Shown here in pieces: positions 54,931 through 64,000 of a stretch of DNA of 64,000 nt. The translations under genes and the position numbers were made by a program. This DNA comes from Paramyrothecium sp. XJ0827 (Eukaryota; Ascomycota; Sordariomycetes; Hypocreales; Stachybotryaceae). The stretch covers positions 620,001 through 684,000 of the forward strand of contig JAJFPB010000009.1 of NCBI GenBank assembly GCA_020881915.1. The letters run 5' to 3'. Within the stretch, counting starts at the first letter, position 1; each line of letters begins with the position of its first letter. The notes beneath the pieces were generated by a model. It did not search any database. It saw nothing but the letters and a program-made list of their open reading frames with translations, and had not been told where the DNA came from.

Positions 54931-55979
54931 ATGAACCCCTTTGCCACCCCCGACGGCAGCGCTGGCGATGGAAGCGTCGCCGGCTCAGGAACCGGCTCAA
55001 CCACGAATCCACGCGTCACCTCCGGCCTCCCTCCGCCCGAATCGAGTGCCGCCTCCGTATCCGAGGGCCAGCCAACGCTTCGTGACTTTCCTCAACCGCC
55101 GTCAAAGAACCCAGTCCGTGTGGGAAGGCCGCCGCGCGCCGTGGCTTGGTCGGACAAACGGAGCATCATCTCAGTAAATGGAAAATACACATTCTATCGC
55201 GACCCGACTCCGCCGCCACCCGAGGATCGGATAGCCAAACCGCCGCTTATTGCCCAGCAATCCGCGTACGACTACCAATACGACCATGTCGCACCGCCAG
55301 CACCAATCCCCGTTGCGACAGTCTGTGGCTTGAGGCGGCGCGTCTTCTGGATCATCCTCGCAGCCGTCCTCTTGATCATTATTCTCGCTGTAGGCATTGG
55401 GGTCGGCGTAGGCGTTGGCGCAAATGAGGGATCTTCAAGCACCAGTTCAGACGCACAAGCAAGGTATGCATTCCCTCTAACGCGTTGTGACCCGCGAATC
55501 AACAATATTAACCATCTTCTAGCGGCTCTTCCACCACTACAACCACGGTCATTTCATCATCTCTTACTTCAGATACACCTTCTACAACATCCGACTCCAA
55601 TCCCACCAGCACCAGAGCCGATTCCACGTCGGAATCCAGCGCCGCATCTACAGTATCCAGCAATCCTGCCATCACCACCCTTGTTTCATGTCCCGCGGCG
55701 AACAACACCATATTCAAAGTACCAGGTGCAGACACAGAGTTCCGCCGCATCTGCGGCGTTGACTATACCGGCAGAAACTCTGCCGTTGACCTAGGTCATG
55801 CCTGGACCCCCACATTCGAAGACTGCATGATCCTCTGCGCAGGCTATCCCGACTGCGAGGGCTGCGGCTGGGGCGTCATAAAAGGCGACCCGGGGAGCTA
55901 TCACAGGTGTTGGCTAAAAGGCAGTTTGAAGACATCGCATTCGGCTCGCATAGGATGGGATTTTGCAATTTTGCAGTAA
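54931..55979 (+). CDS. Single-pass membrane protein with PAN-like cysteine-rich ectodomain
   Basis: Exons 54931-55463 and 55523-55979, with a 59-bp intron (GTATGC...CTTCTAG), encode 329 residues. Without splicing the frame leaves the Ser/Thr linker for meaningless sequence, so the intron is well supported. The first 135 residues are polar and proline-rich (cytoplasmic by the positive-inside rule: GLRRRVFW borders the membrane). One membrane helix spans about 138-163 (IILAAVLLIIILAVGIGVGV). A Ser/Thr-rich, probably O-glycosylated stalk follows. The C-terminal domain of about 95 residues has Cys in RICGVDYTGRN, DCMILCAGYPDCEGCGWGVI and HRCWLKG, resembling the PAN/Apple-like ectodomain of fungal surface proteins. 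Function is unknown; a sugar- or wall-binding role is plausible. Confidence 0.85.
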
Positions 55980-56470
55980 AAGCGATCATAAATTACACAC
56001 GTCGGCATGTATAATGACTCATGTACACAATTAGAGATAACATCATGTAATATTTCTTCTGTTAGATTATCATTATTCGTGGCCAGAGTGCCACGCGCTG
56101 TCTCGTCACAGTTTGCGACCGCGTCCTAGTGTCCGTTGGTTGGTCCGGTGTCCCTCCAAATAAACATTTCAATTGGCACGCTCTCCCATCATGTCGCACG
56201 TGGGACTTGCCAGGCACCAAGTTCTCATTTCGATTGAGCTAACAAACGGTGGATTGCCGTTTCCATGGATGATAGCCGAGGCCCTGAGCTAGTTGAATTG
56301 CATGAACATTGTGGGGGCACCGGCGTCATGACTTCCGCCAAACAGACAGGCAAGCCGACATTTACCCCTGTCATTGCGAATCCCGATATCGAACTTGCAC
56401 AAAATGAGTCAAAAGAGCGAAGACTAGTAAAAGCCACCACCAAATTATCATTCCTAGTCTTCACGAAACC
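55980..56470. other. Intergenic
   Basis: About 490 bp between two plus-strand loci. A short ORF at 56265-56516 overlaps the start of the next locus in another frame and has no support. Confidence 0.4.
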
Positions 56471-57550
56471 ATGTCCAGAGCTGCACAAATCTTCCCCGCG
56501 GTTCCAGACAGGTTAATCAGCCTCCTGGAGGACCACCTCCCGTATTCCCTGGTGGTGTTGCGAGTTCTCCAGCATGTAGCGAAGTTTGATGGTGCGCGGA
56601 CCGAGACAACACGCATTGTCTTCACATCTCCACATGGGCGACTAGAAGATGATCTTCCGCCAGCAGCGTCGTTCACGGTTACCCACGTTGACATGGGGGG
56701 AGGACCTGATACCCAAATGTACATCTACTCAACTTGGGAAGACGGCGCGGTGAGCGAGGCCGCAGAGATAGAGTACGAGAAGCAGCTCAATGATACCACC
56801 GATGCATTGGTTCGCATAAGACGCGAGTTCACGGGGCAGCTTTCTTATCCCGGCTCTGTGCTGCTTGGGACGCTGCATTCGGAAACCCGGCGACGCTTGG
56901 AGAAGAGTGGTCGGGTGAACCCAAGAGCGACCGGCCTCTACGACAAGTGGCTTTTCAGACTGGAGAATCTTCCGAACAAGGACAAGCCATTGCCGGAGGG
57001 CATGCATTGGGATATCGCTACGCTTCAGGATTGTGAACTGGCCGTCGAGCGCAACAATCTGCCCCGCCCACCGTAGGTTATCGCCAAGATTGAGATGCCG
57101 TGACATGGGATGATGCTCAAATTGGCTGCCAGGCACAAAATTGTACGCTGGAAAAACCTGGTCATCAAACTAGAGGACGGGACCCCGGTCGCATGGGCAT
57201 TCCTTGCCCCAGACGGCTCTCTCTGTAGCCTGCATTGCGAGGTTAGTCTTTGCCATTGTCTCTGAGACGCCAGACGTTGACCCAAACTGTCCAGGAACCA
57301 TACCGAGGAAAGGGCCTGGCCAAGACGCTTGGTACGAGGCTCCTTCGACAGCATACATCGCTTTGGGGAGACGACGGCTGGTCCATGGCCGATGTGTCGC
57401 CAGACAACCAGCCGAGCCGCGGTGTTTGCAAGGCTCTGAATGGGAAGCCAAACTGGGTAGTGTCGTGGTGAGTTGCATTGTTGGCAAAGCGGGCGTCCGA
57501 ACAACTCTGACTCTGATAGGGTGCTCTTCAACGTCGAGGAAAATCCATAG
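56471..57550 (+). pseudogene. GNAT N-acetyltransferase-like gene with two in-frame stops
   Basis: Three exons (56471-57241, 57295-57467, 57520-57550) joined by canonical introns (GTTAGT...TCCAG; GTGAGT...GATAG) form one 325-codon frame. The C-terminal half has the acetyl-CoA-binding GNAT core: GTPVAWAFLAPDGSLCSLH, then EPYRGKGLAKTLGTRLLR (R-x-x-G-x-G/A loop intact), DDGWSMADVSPDNQPSRGVC and SWVLFNVEENP. TAG at 57074-57076 and TGA at 57101-57103 interrupt the frame shortly before the core. Sequence on both sides is family-like and splice sites are preserved, so decay is recent. CAG to TAG and CGA to TGA are single C-to-T changes. The N-terminal half (MSRAAQIFPAVPDRL onward) is the lineage-specific lobe of this fungal family. 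Confidence 0.75.
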
Positions 57551-57938
57551 GCGTACATCTTGAGGAGCAAGGTATGTGATCAACAAAGGTCTTCCTTCCC
57601 GGGCCAAAGTTTGTTTTCGAAGGCTTTACACGAGTTCATGTTGCCCAGAAAGTAGTCATTAAGCGGAATTATTGCCTGTGCAATTGAATAGACCTCGATT
57701 CTGCCATTTGCAAAGTGGAAGGCAGGAGCAGACGGCAGCTTTAAGTCAGCTTTTTACCAATCATCTGTTCACCAAGGGAAATTTGTCCGAGTCTTATGTG
57801 TTACAACCATTCGCCGAAACCGAACGTCATCCATGAAGCTGCGAAATAAATCGAACAGTGCCTACAGCCATATACTTATACATAAACGCCCCTCCGAGTT
57901 CTCGCTCATCTTCGCCTTCACCAATTAGCTTTGCGACT
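57551..57938. other. Intergenic between convergent loci
   Basis: About 390 bp; 3' flanks of the GNAT pseudogene and the NACHT-ankyrin gene. Nothing recognised. Confidence 0.4.
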
Positions 57939-60900
57939 TTACTCGCTGAAGAGAGCAACAATCTGGCTCTTGTTCCGCGCCACGGCCAGATCAATCGGCG
58001 TTCGCAGATGCACATCCTCCTTTCGCGGGTCCAAGCCCTTCTCTTTTAGGAGCTTCTCAAAAGTGAGCGTGGCTTCCCTGGTACGCTCGTATGCATCGTC
58101 TACTATTTTCAGGCCCCCAAGGACGTGGAGCAGCGTCGAGCCTTCCTCATCGGCCGTACGCCAGTCAGCGTTGGCGGTTTGGAATATTGAAAGGACAGAA
58201 TCATCGTGGTGATTGATTAGTTCCCCATCATAAGTCATTTTGCCCCAACCAGAGGCCATAAAAACAGCGAGAGGCGTCTCGCCGCGCCCATTGCGAGCGT
58301 TGATGTCAAGCCCCGTGTCCAAGAACTTCTGGAACCATTCCGCTGCGGCACTAGCAGCCTTCGCTGCCCCAGTCATCCTACGTGCGTAGTGATGCAACGC
58401 TGTGTTGCCCTTCGCGTCTGGGTCTGCGGGGTCAGCTCCACGACCAAGCAGGTATTGTACAAAAGAGTCCTGATTAGCCAACAGCGCGAGATGAAGAGGT
58501 CTGTTGCCTTGCTTATCTGCCGTGTAGATGAGGGATGGGTGACTCTCTACAAGAAGTGCAAATAGCTCGTCGTGTTGCTCGTCAACGGGCGACGTCACAG
58601 TACAAAGCCGATGAAGAGCTGTCATGCCATCCTCGTCAGCAATATTGACAGCGGCACCGCGCTTCAAGAGAGCCTTTGCTGCTTCCACATAAGCTGTTCT
58701 TAGTGTTCTATCAAGATGGCTGAAGGGGTTTGACACACGTCCAGCATCATTTGGCGAGCATGCTGATATGAGAAGCGTCTGCCCACGCTCGCCGACGCGC
58801 TCAATATCGAGATCTTCTGCTTCAAGGAATGGCTCAAAGTACCCGCGGGATAGAATGACGTGCTGAAGAACGAATTGCCCGTTATCGTAAGAGGCATACG
58901 GGTCAGCGCCATGTTCAATGAGCTTGTTGATTACTCGTGACTGGCACGACCGGATGTTAACCCAGTTGTTCGTGTACTCTGTGAGCCGTCTTCGAGCCGC
59001 GGCCTGCAGCAGGTATGCCCCGTCAACAAGCTGGTTTGGATTGGCGCCTTGGCTCAAAACAAGCTCTACCATGTCGGGCTGCATTAGGGCGATCGAGTTA
59101 GCCAGGGCATGGGTGGTCAGAACAGCATTGTGGTCGAGAAGCAATTGCATGATGCCTGCCGTGTCCGCCAACTCGATACAGGAACGGCCCGATGTGGTAT
59201 CGATTGCGTTCGGATCAGAGCAATTTAGGAGAATTGCTATGATTTCTTCTTTCCAATAGCCGCCAGGCCGTTGGGAACTGATAGCGGCAAGAAGCGGTGT
59301 TTGGCCTGATGCGTTCAGGGCAGTTGGGTCCGCCCCATGTGCCAGTAGATACCTGACTGCCTCTATATGCCAGAAGTAGTGGCCGCTGGCAGCCGAATGA
59401 AGTGCTGTAGATTTGGCCAGATTGGACGCGTACCCTCCTCGATGACAAACAGCATTGACGTCGACACCGATGTCTTCCACAAGGACCTTGATGACATGAA
59501 GGCTTGGTGTCTCTCTCTCCAACGCGGTTACTAAAAGCGTGCCAGGGTTCTTGTCATCTTCTGCACGGGTCCTGTGCTCAAGCTTCAAAACGTCGTCTTT
59601 GAAGTGCTGGAGCAAGGCTGCGGAGCCGTGGCGGACTAGTAAATGAAGATGTGTATCGTTACGAGGGCCTACTGCCATCATATCGCCACCGATTCTAGCA
59701 AACTCCTTGATGCTGTCGTGATCGCCATCCCTAAGTCGTTCATGAATCCAGTGGGTATGTTTATTGGGTGTTTTCTCATCGATGGCTCGTTTCGCAATCG
59801 TGGTCGCATCTTCCATCCCAGTGAGGTCAACATTTGACCTGTGGGATAATGCTATCCCTCGACAGATCAACTCTTTAACCAGTGCCTTGTAACTATTCCC
59901 TGTGGCAATCTCCACGACTGTTAAGGCGCCGTCATGGTCGCTTGAGGTCGCATCCAGCCAAGCCCCCGCCTCGAGTAGGAGATCCAGAATCTCTGCACTT
60001 CCGTCTATGAAGTGTTGAGAAGCAAAACTGGATCCTCCCGGTCGCCATTCGCTGTGGACGTTAACAAAGGCAAACTCATCATGTACTTTTGACTCCCACA
60101 GCTTTTGCTCCAAAGGAAACTCAGCAAGTGCATGAAGCGGCGTGCGTCCGTCTTTGTCAGGTATGGATGGATCAGCGCCATTTGCTAGCAAGTATCGAAC
60201 ATTTTCTGGGCAACCAGATCGACAGGCATAGTGCAGGGGCGTGCGCCTACTTCCATCAATAGTTGCCAGGTCCAAAAACTCCTTGAGAACTCCGCGGTCT
60301 TTGTAGTAAGTGAGTAGAAGGCAAACTGTGTTCCCTCTCCGGGCTACACAGGCGATGTGCAGCGGCGACAGACCTCCCTTGGTCAGCACCGTCGGGTCAG
60401 CACCAATGCGGAGGAGCTTTTTGAGAGGATGTTCGGAGATGGAAGTAGCATAATGTAGGGCGGTAGCACCATCAATATCGCATGCATTGACGTCGGGGAC
60501 ACCAAACAGCGTGCTTTTCAAGACATAGTCAATCCAGGAATCTTGTCGAAAGTGACCTTGTCCAAACTGGACGCTACTCGCCAAGTGCAGCATAGTTTGC
60601 CCCTTTCCCGTTCGATCGGTGCTAGAAATACCCATACCAACGAGTTCTCGTATCAATCCCATTTCGACCACGTTGGACTGGCGGGAGCGCACGGTCAGGT
60701 GAATCAACGTCATTCCTTGATCATTCCTTTCGCGCGGGTCCACTCCGAGAGAGGTCAAAAACCGAATCCACTCAATACTGCGCCTGCAGCTGACAGCAAG
60801 ATGAAGGAGTGTAGCGCCTTTGCTATCTCGTAGTTGAGGATTTGCGCCTAGGCGGAGAAACATGTTAAAGATGTCCATGCTTGGGTGGTATGAATCTATA

Positions 60901-63900
60901 AGCTTCCAGAGTATCGTGTGTCCAGCATCATCGCAAGCATTAATGTCAAGACCTTCTTTGATCAAAGCGCCAAAGACCTGTTCTTCCTCCTCTATGCGCG
61001 TGCCTTGGCCCCCCGAGAATTCGTACCGAAGCAACGGGACTTGACCGGCGTTGTTCTTAATTGAGAAGCTGGCTCCAGCACGTAACAGGCGTTGTAGGAA
61101 AGGTAAGTGATTAGTGCTGTAGCAATTGAAGGTCGCAAAGACCAGATGTAAAACGGTGTTTCCCTTTCTGGTCGCCAGGTTTAAATCTGCACCGTGCTCG
61201 ATGAGCTTCTCGTACACATTGATGTTGGGGCTCACATTTCGGCCCCCAGACAATTGCATCAGTGCCAGGAGAGGTGATAGGCCATCATCACTCATGATGT
61301 TCACATCTGCGCCATGTCGAAGAAGTACATCTATAACCCCGGGGTCGGTGGGACTGGAGTCGTGTAAGGGAGTTCTCCCATGCTTGCTTCGAGCATTCGG
61401 GTCTGCGCCCCCCTCGCGAATCAACATATCAACCAGCGCTTCTTGCATTTCTCCAGGCTTTGAACACCAACCCAACATCAGGTCAGATCTCTTTTGAACA
61501 GCGAAATGCAGAGGGGTGCAATCGCCATCGTTTCCATACCGTGTGTCTGCAAGCATATTTGGGTCTGCGTCATGTTGTAGGAGCAGCTGTAAAGACTTTT
61601 GAGCTTTTGCCAAGCTGTCCTCACGGAATAAGGCCGAGTCGCCAAAATACCCAGCAAAGGCATGCATGGCGGTCGGCCCGCGCGGAAAGTCTACAGCATC
61701 TGTGATTGCGGTGTCGCTGTCGGACACGTAGATATCCGTTGTGCATCGCCGGTTAGGATCCGCGCCGTGAGTGAGGAGGAGTTTGATAGTTTCGTAATCG
61801 TGGTATCTGGCGGCCTGGAAAAGTCTTGTCCTACCCCCCATGAAGGAGTCAACAGCAGCGCAGCCGGATAAGAGAACCGCTTCGACAATGTCGGCCCCTT
61901 GCGCCCAGTGAAGGCATCGATTTGCATCGGTTGCCGACAGACGTGGTAAGAAGAGGCGGATAACATTGGTGTGCCCTTTCCTGCATGCAAGTTTTAGAGG
62001 GGTTTCGTGTTGGTCTGAATCCATTTCCCAGTCCCGGGCCGGTGTGTCTCTGGTCTTTGTGGCAACTGGATCAGCGCCTGCATCCAGCAGAAGACGCACA
62101 GTGGTTACGTGGCCCCCTTCTGCCGCATAGTGAAGCGGTAACCGTCCAGACCAACTGTCTGAATTGGGGTTGGCGCCTGATTCAAGAAGGAGTTTTGTAA
62201 TCTCGGTATGGCCTCTTGCCGCAGCGTAAGAGAGAGGTGTGCGGCCGTCTCCATCCGGCAGATCGATGATGCTTGGGTTAAGGGCGACTATGTGTTGAGC
62301 AAAACGTATAGTACCCTCCATACTCGCTAAATGCATTGTATTGAAACTCTTCGAAAGGCAGCCATGCCTCAACATCCAGAGCCCAAACCCAGGTTTGTGG
62401 GGCTTCAGATAAATGCCCAGAGTATCGAGGATCGTATGACTGCTGCACGCCAGCTCAACGTGGCGGAACAGGTTGTCCACCGCATAAGCAGCGAGGGAGT
62501 GCTCCATTGAAATGCTTTGAAATATATCCATGCATGACCGCGCCTCCGTGCTATGAATGATATAGTTACCATGCTCGTTAGGCCTATTTCGATTACGCTC
62601 TTCCGCACCATAGTAATCATCTGCATTACCACGATCGCCATTGTTCGACGAGTTTGCAAGGTCCTCAAGGATCTCCCATCGGTCTTTGCAGACTATTTCG
62701 ATTTGTGGGCAACCATCAAGATACTGAAGGGACAGTGTGGCAAGCATCTCATGTGCTGAGGCAGCATCAAGGACCGGAAACGATCCATCAGGACGATACC
62801 GTTCCTTATCTCGGAGGAACTCGGTAAATGAATGATGTATCACGCTCACGGTCTCGTCTTCTAGGATCTCTAAAAGCCTGCCACAGCTTGCTCGCACTAA
62901 ATCTTTTCCATCTCTGAGATCACCATGCCCTCTCATGCGGGCCACCAAGGATCCGAGCTCGATCAGTCGAAGCGGCCTCGTCGAATGCGTAACGCACATA
63001 AGAATAGACGCCTGCTGCTCTCTGTCAACACCACTACGACGTGAATGCTCCGATAGCATCTCTTCATAAACATCTTTCAGGCTGGTTGGAAGTCGTTCCA
63101 GGCTGTCGGGCAGCGTCTCTTCTGTAAGGCGTCCCATCACCAAACCCTCGGTGAGGTTGTCTGTCATGAGGCGAGCATGCAGGAACAGGCCTTTCGCTCG
63201 GTCGCAAATGGAATTAGCAACAAGATCCTCTTTCTCAGGACTCAACGTGGGGTCTAAAGTTCCCATAGATACTCTGACATATTTCGCGACATCGGAGTAA
63301 ATCAAAGAGGGCTCTAGTTTGAGATGAGTTGTGCCAGATGTTCTTAATGTCTCTTCAATCTTTGGAATAGGCCGGCATGTCAGGAGGACCTTGATGTTGC
63401 CGCTGCCAAGGTCAGTCAACGAACTGATCATGTCAAAATCATCATCATCCATCTCGTCGAGAGCATCAACAACACAATAAATTTTCCCCAAGCGTGCCAT
63501 GGCCCAGGTAATCGCGGGCCACACCAATTTTCTTTCATTTCCACTAATGCCCTGTGATTTGCTGATTTCCTCAAGTCGCTCCAGGAGGCTTTGGCTGTGA
63601 CGTACCAACTGTGAGGCGAAATCCCGTATCAAATAGTGAGCGCTGTGGTTTTTTTCAACAATTTGCCGAAAGAAGAAGAAAAGCACAGGCACTCCCGGCT
63701 CGGCTTCTTCCAGTTGGCGTATGGTGCTAGCTGCAAAGACGGACTTGCCACTACCGGCAACGCCCTTTATTGCAAGACAGCCCGAGTTGAGAGTCTCTGA
63801 TTGAGCCCATGAGCAAAATGCAGGAGACTGTCGAATCCATGAGCCCGTGCCTGGCACGTAGGCATGGATGTGCTTCATGAACTCATTTCCTGGCGAAAGG

Positions 63901-64000
63901 TAGTCGGTCGGCTGAAGCCAGTTCTGAATGGTCGAAAGACGCTTCTCTAGATTAATTCTTGGCTCAAGTGCAGGGGCCGGGACCGCGTCTCGTGAAATAA
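57939..64000 (-). CDS. NACHT-ankyrin STAND receptor (5' end outside window)
   Basis: NLR-like protein of the kind used by fungi for non-self recognition and regulated cell death. The frame is open to the right edge, at least 40 residues before the Met at 63878 (KRLSTIQNWLQPTDYLSPGN precedes it), so the start and any N-terminal effector domain are missing. About 2,020 residues are visible. The NACHT domain has Walker A GVAGSGKSVFAAS and Walker B IYCVVDALDEMDDDD, then LLTCRPIP and a winged-helix region ending in SFTEFLRDKERY. From about 62300 downward roughly 25-30 ankyrin repeats follow (DGRTPLSYAAARGHTEITKL, GNTALHHYAR and many more) to the C-terminus. No introns or stops break this part. Repeats are diverged from one another, unlike the high-identity repeats of fast-evolving fungal NLRs. 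Confidence 0.93.
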   Translation of the reverse strand, partial: ISRDAVPAPALEPRINLEKRLSTIQNWLQPTDYLSPGNEFMKHIHAYVPGTGSWIRQSPAFCSWAQSETLNSGCLAIKGVAGSGKSVFAASTIRQLEEAEPGVPVLFFFFRQIVEKNHSAHYLIRDFASQLVRHSQSLLERLEEISKSQGISGNERKLVWPAITWAMARLGKIYCVVDALDEMDDDDFDMISSLTDLGSGNIKVLLTCRPIPKIEETLRTSGTTHLKLEPSLIYSDVAKYVRVSMGTLDPTLSPEKEDLVANSICDRAKGLFLHARLMTDNLTEGLVMGRLTEETLPDSLERLPTSLKDVYEEMLSEHSRRSGVDREQQASILMCVTHSTRPLRLIELGSLVARMRGHGDLRDGKDLVRASCGRLLEILEDETVSVIHHSFTEFLRDKERYRPDGSFPVLDAASAHEMLATLSLQYLDGCPQIEIVCKDRWEILEDLANSSNNGDRGNADDYYGAEERNRNRPNEHGNYIIHSTEARSCMDIFQSISMEHSLAAYAVDNLFRHVELACSSHTILDTLGIYLKPHKPGFGLWMLRHGCLSKSFNTMHLASMEGTIRFAQHIVALNPSIIDLPDGDGRTPLSYAAARGHTEITKLLLESGANPNSDSWSGRLPLHYAAEGGHVTTVRLLLDAGADPVATKTRDTPARDWEMDSDQHETPLKLACRKGHTNVIRLFLPRLSATDANRCLHWAQGADIVEAVLLSGCAAVDSFMGGRTRLFQAARYHDYETIKLLLTHGADPNRRCTTDIYVSDSDTAITDAVDFPRGPTAMHAFAGYFGDSALFREDSLAKAQKSLQLLLQHDADPNMLADTRYGNDGDCTPLHFAVQKRSDLMLGWCSKPGEMQEALVDMLIREGGADPNARSKHGRTPLHDSSPTDPGVIDVLLRHGADVNIMSDDGLSPLLALMQLSGGRNVSPNINVYEKLIEHGADLNLATRKGNTVLHLVFATFNCYSTNHLPFLQRLLRAGASFSIKNNAGQVPLLRYEFSGGQGTRIEEEEQVFGALIKEGLDINACDDAGHTILWKLIDSYHPSMDIFNMFLRLGANPQLRDSKGATLLHLAVSCRRSIEWIRFLTSLGVDPRERNDQGMTLIHLTVRSRQSNVVEMGLIRELVGMGISSTDRTGKGQTMLHLASSVQFGQGHFRQDSWIDYVLKSTLFGVPDVNACDIDGATALHYATSISEHPLKKLLRIGADPTVLTKGGLSPLHIACVARRGNTVCLLLTYYKDRGVLKEFLDLATIDGSRRTPLHYACRSGCPENVRYLLANGADPSIPDKDGRTPLHALAEFPLEQKLWESKVHDEFAFVNVHSEWRPGGSSFASQHFIDGSAEILDLLLEAGAWLDATSSDHDGALTVVEIATGNSYKALVKELICRGIALSHRSNVDLTGMEDATTIAKRAIDEKTPNKHTHWIHERLRDGDHDSIKEFARIGGDMMAVGPRNDTHLHLLVRHGSAALLQHFKDDVLKLEHRTRAEDDKNPGTLLVTALERETPSLHVIKVLVEDIGVDVNAVCHRGGYASNLAKSTALHSAASGHYFWHIEAVRYLLAHGADPTALNASGQTPLLAAISSQRPGGYWKEEIIAILLNCSDPNAIDTTSGRSCIELADTAGIMQLLLDHNAVLTTHALANSIALMQPDMVELVLSQGANPNQLVDGAYLLQAAARRRLTEYTNNWVNIRSCQSRVINKLIEHGADPYASYDNGQFVLQHVILSRGYFEPFLEAEDLDIERVGERGQTLLISACSPNDAGRVSNPFSHLDRTLRTAYVEAAKALLKRGAAVNIADEDGMTALHRLCTVTSPVDEQHDELFALLVESHPSLIYTADKQGNRPLHLALLANQDSFVQYLLGRGADPADPDAKGNTALHHYARRMTGAAKAASAAAEWFQKFLDTGLDINARNGRGETPLAVFMASGWGKMTYDGELINHHDDSVLSIFQTANADWRTADEEGSTLLHVLGGLKIVDDAYERTREATLTFEKLLKEKGLDPRKEDVHLRTPIDLAVARNKSQIVALFSE

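Overview
The window is nuclear DNA of a filamentous ascomycete (Pezizomycotina, most likely a Sordariomycete). Evidence: short 47-60 bp spliceosomal introns with consensus GTRNGT/YAG ends, a Dicer-like protein of the fungal DCL-1 type, an AA9 polysaccharide monooxygenase, HET, F-box and NACHT-ankyrin families, and decayed loci whose in-frame stops are each explained by one C-to-T (or G-to-A) transition. The pattern resembles repeat-induced point mutation (RIP). The species cannot be named from sequence alone. All exon models were built by hand from splice signals and frame continuity.

Layout. 0-16 kb is a normal gene-rich block: a partial 3' end (1-190), DCL-1 (792-5683, +, four exons, first intron GC-AG), a disordered protein (8860-6355, -), a UCH deubiquitinase (11882-12686, +) and a secreted GH3 beta-glucosidase (15496-12874, -, five exons). 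17.7-31 kb is a decayed accessory block. It holds an F-box gene with one in-frame stop, an intact macrodomain-sirtuin (SirTM-type) fusion (20582-22429, +), broken LYC1-like acetyltransferase, unknown, STAND N-terminal, TPR and HET genes, a small cysteine-rich secreted protein (25786-25434, -) and hairpin/transposon-like scraps. An intact mitochondrial PP2C phosphatase (29796-28318, -) sits inside this block.

32.5-40.2 kb returns to intact genes: an S28 serine peptidase, a four-helix membrane protein and an AA9 LPMO. 40.2-42.4 kb contains remnants of an unidentified minus-strand gene. 42.5-51.3 kb is one intronless ORF of about 2,926 codons. It encodes a secreted protein built from about 37 four-cysteine modules and about 20 partner modules, plus Gly/Asn/Pro-rich and Ser/Glu/Pro-rich spacers; its frame continues past the stop into one more decayed module.

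After it come a short-chain dehydrogenase (52704-51910, -), a single-pass membrane protein with a cysteine-rich ectodomain (54931-55979, +), a GNAT acetyltransferase pseudogene (56471-57550, +) and a NACHT-ankyrin receptor (64000-57939, -) that runs off the right edge.

The genes do not form one pathway. Themes are RNA silencing (DCL-1), plant-polymer breakdown (GH3, AA9), secreted hydrolysis (S28), NAD/ADP-ribose signalling (macro-SirTM) and non-self recognition (HET, NACHT-ANK, STAND and TPR remnants). The least explained items are the giant modular cysteine-rich protein and the concentration of transition-type nonsense mutations in the accessory genes.
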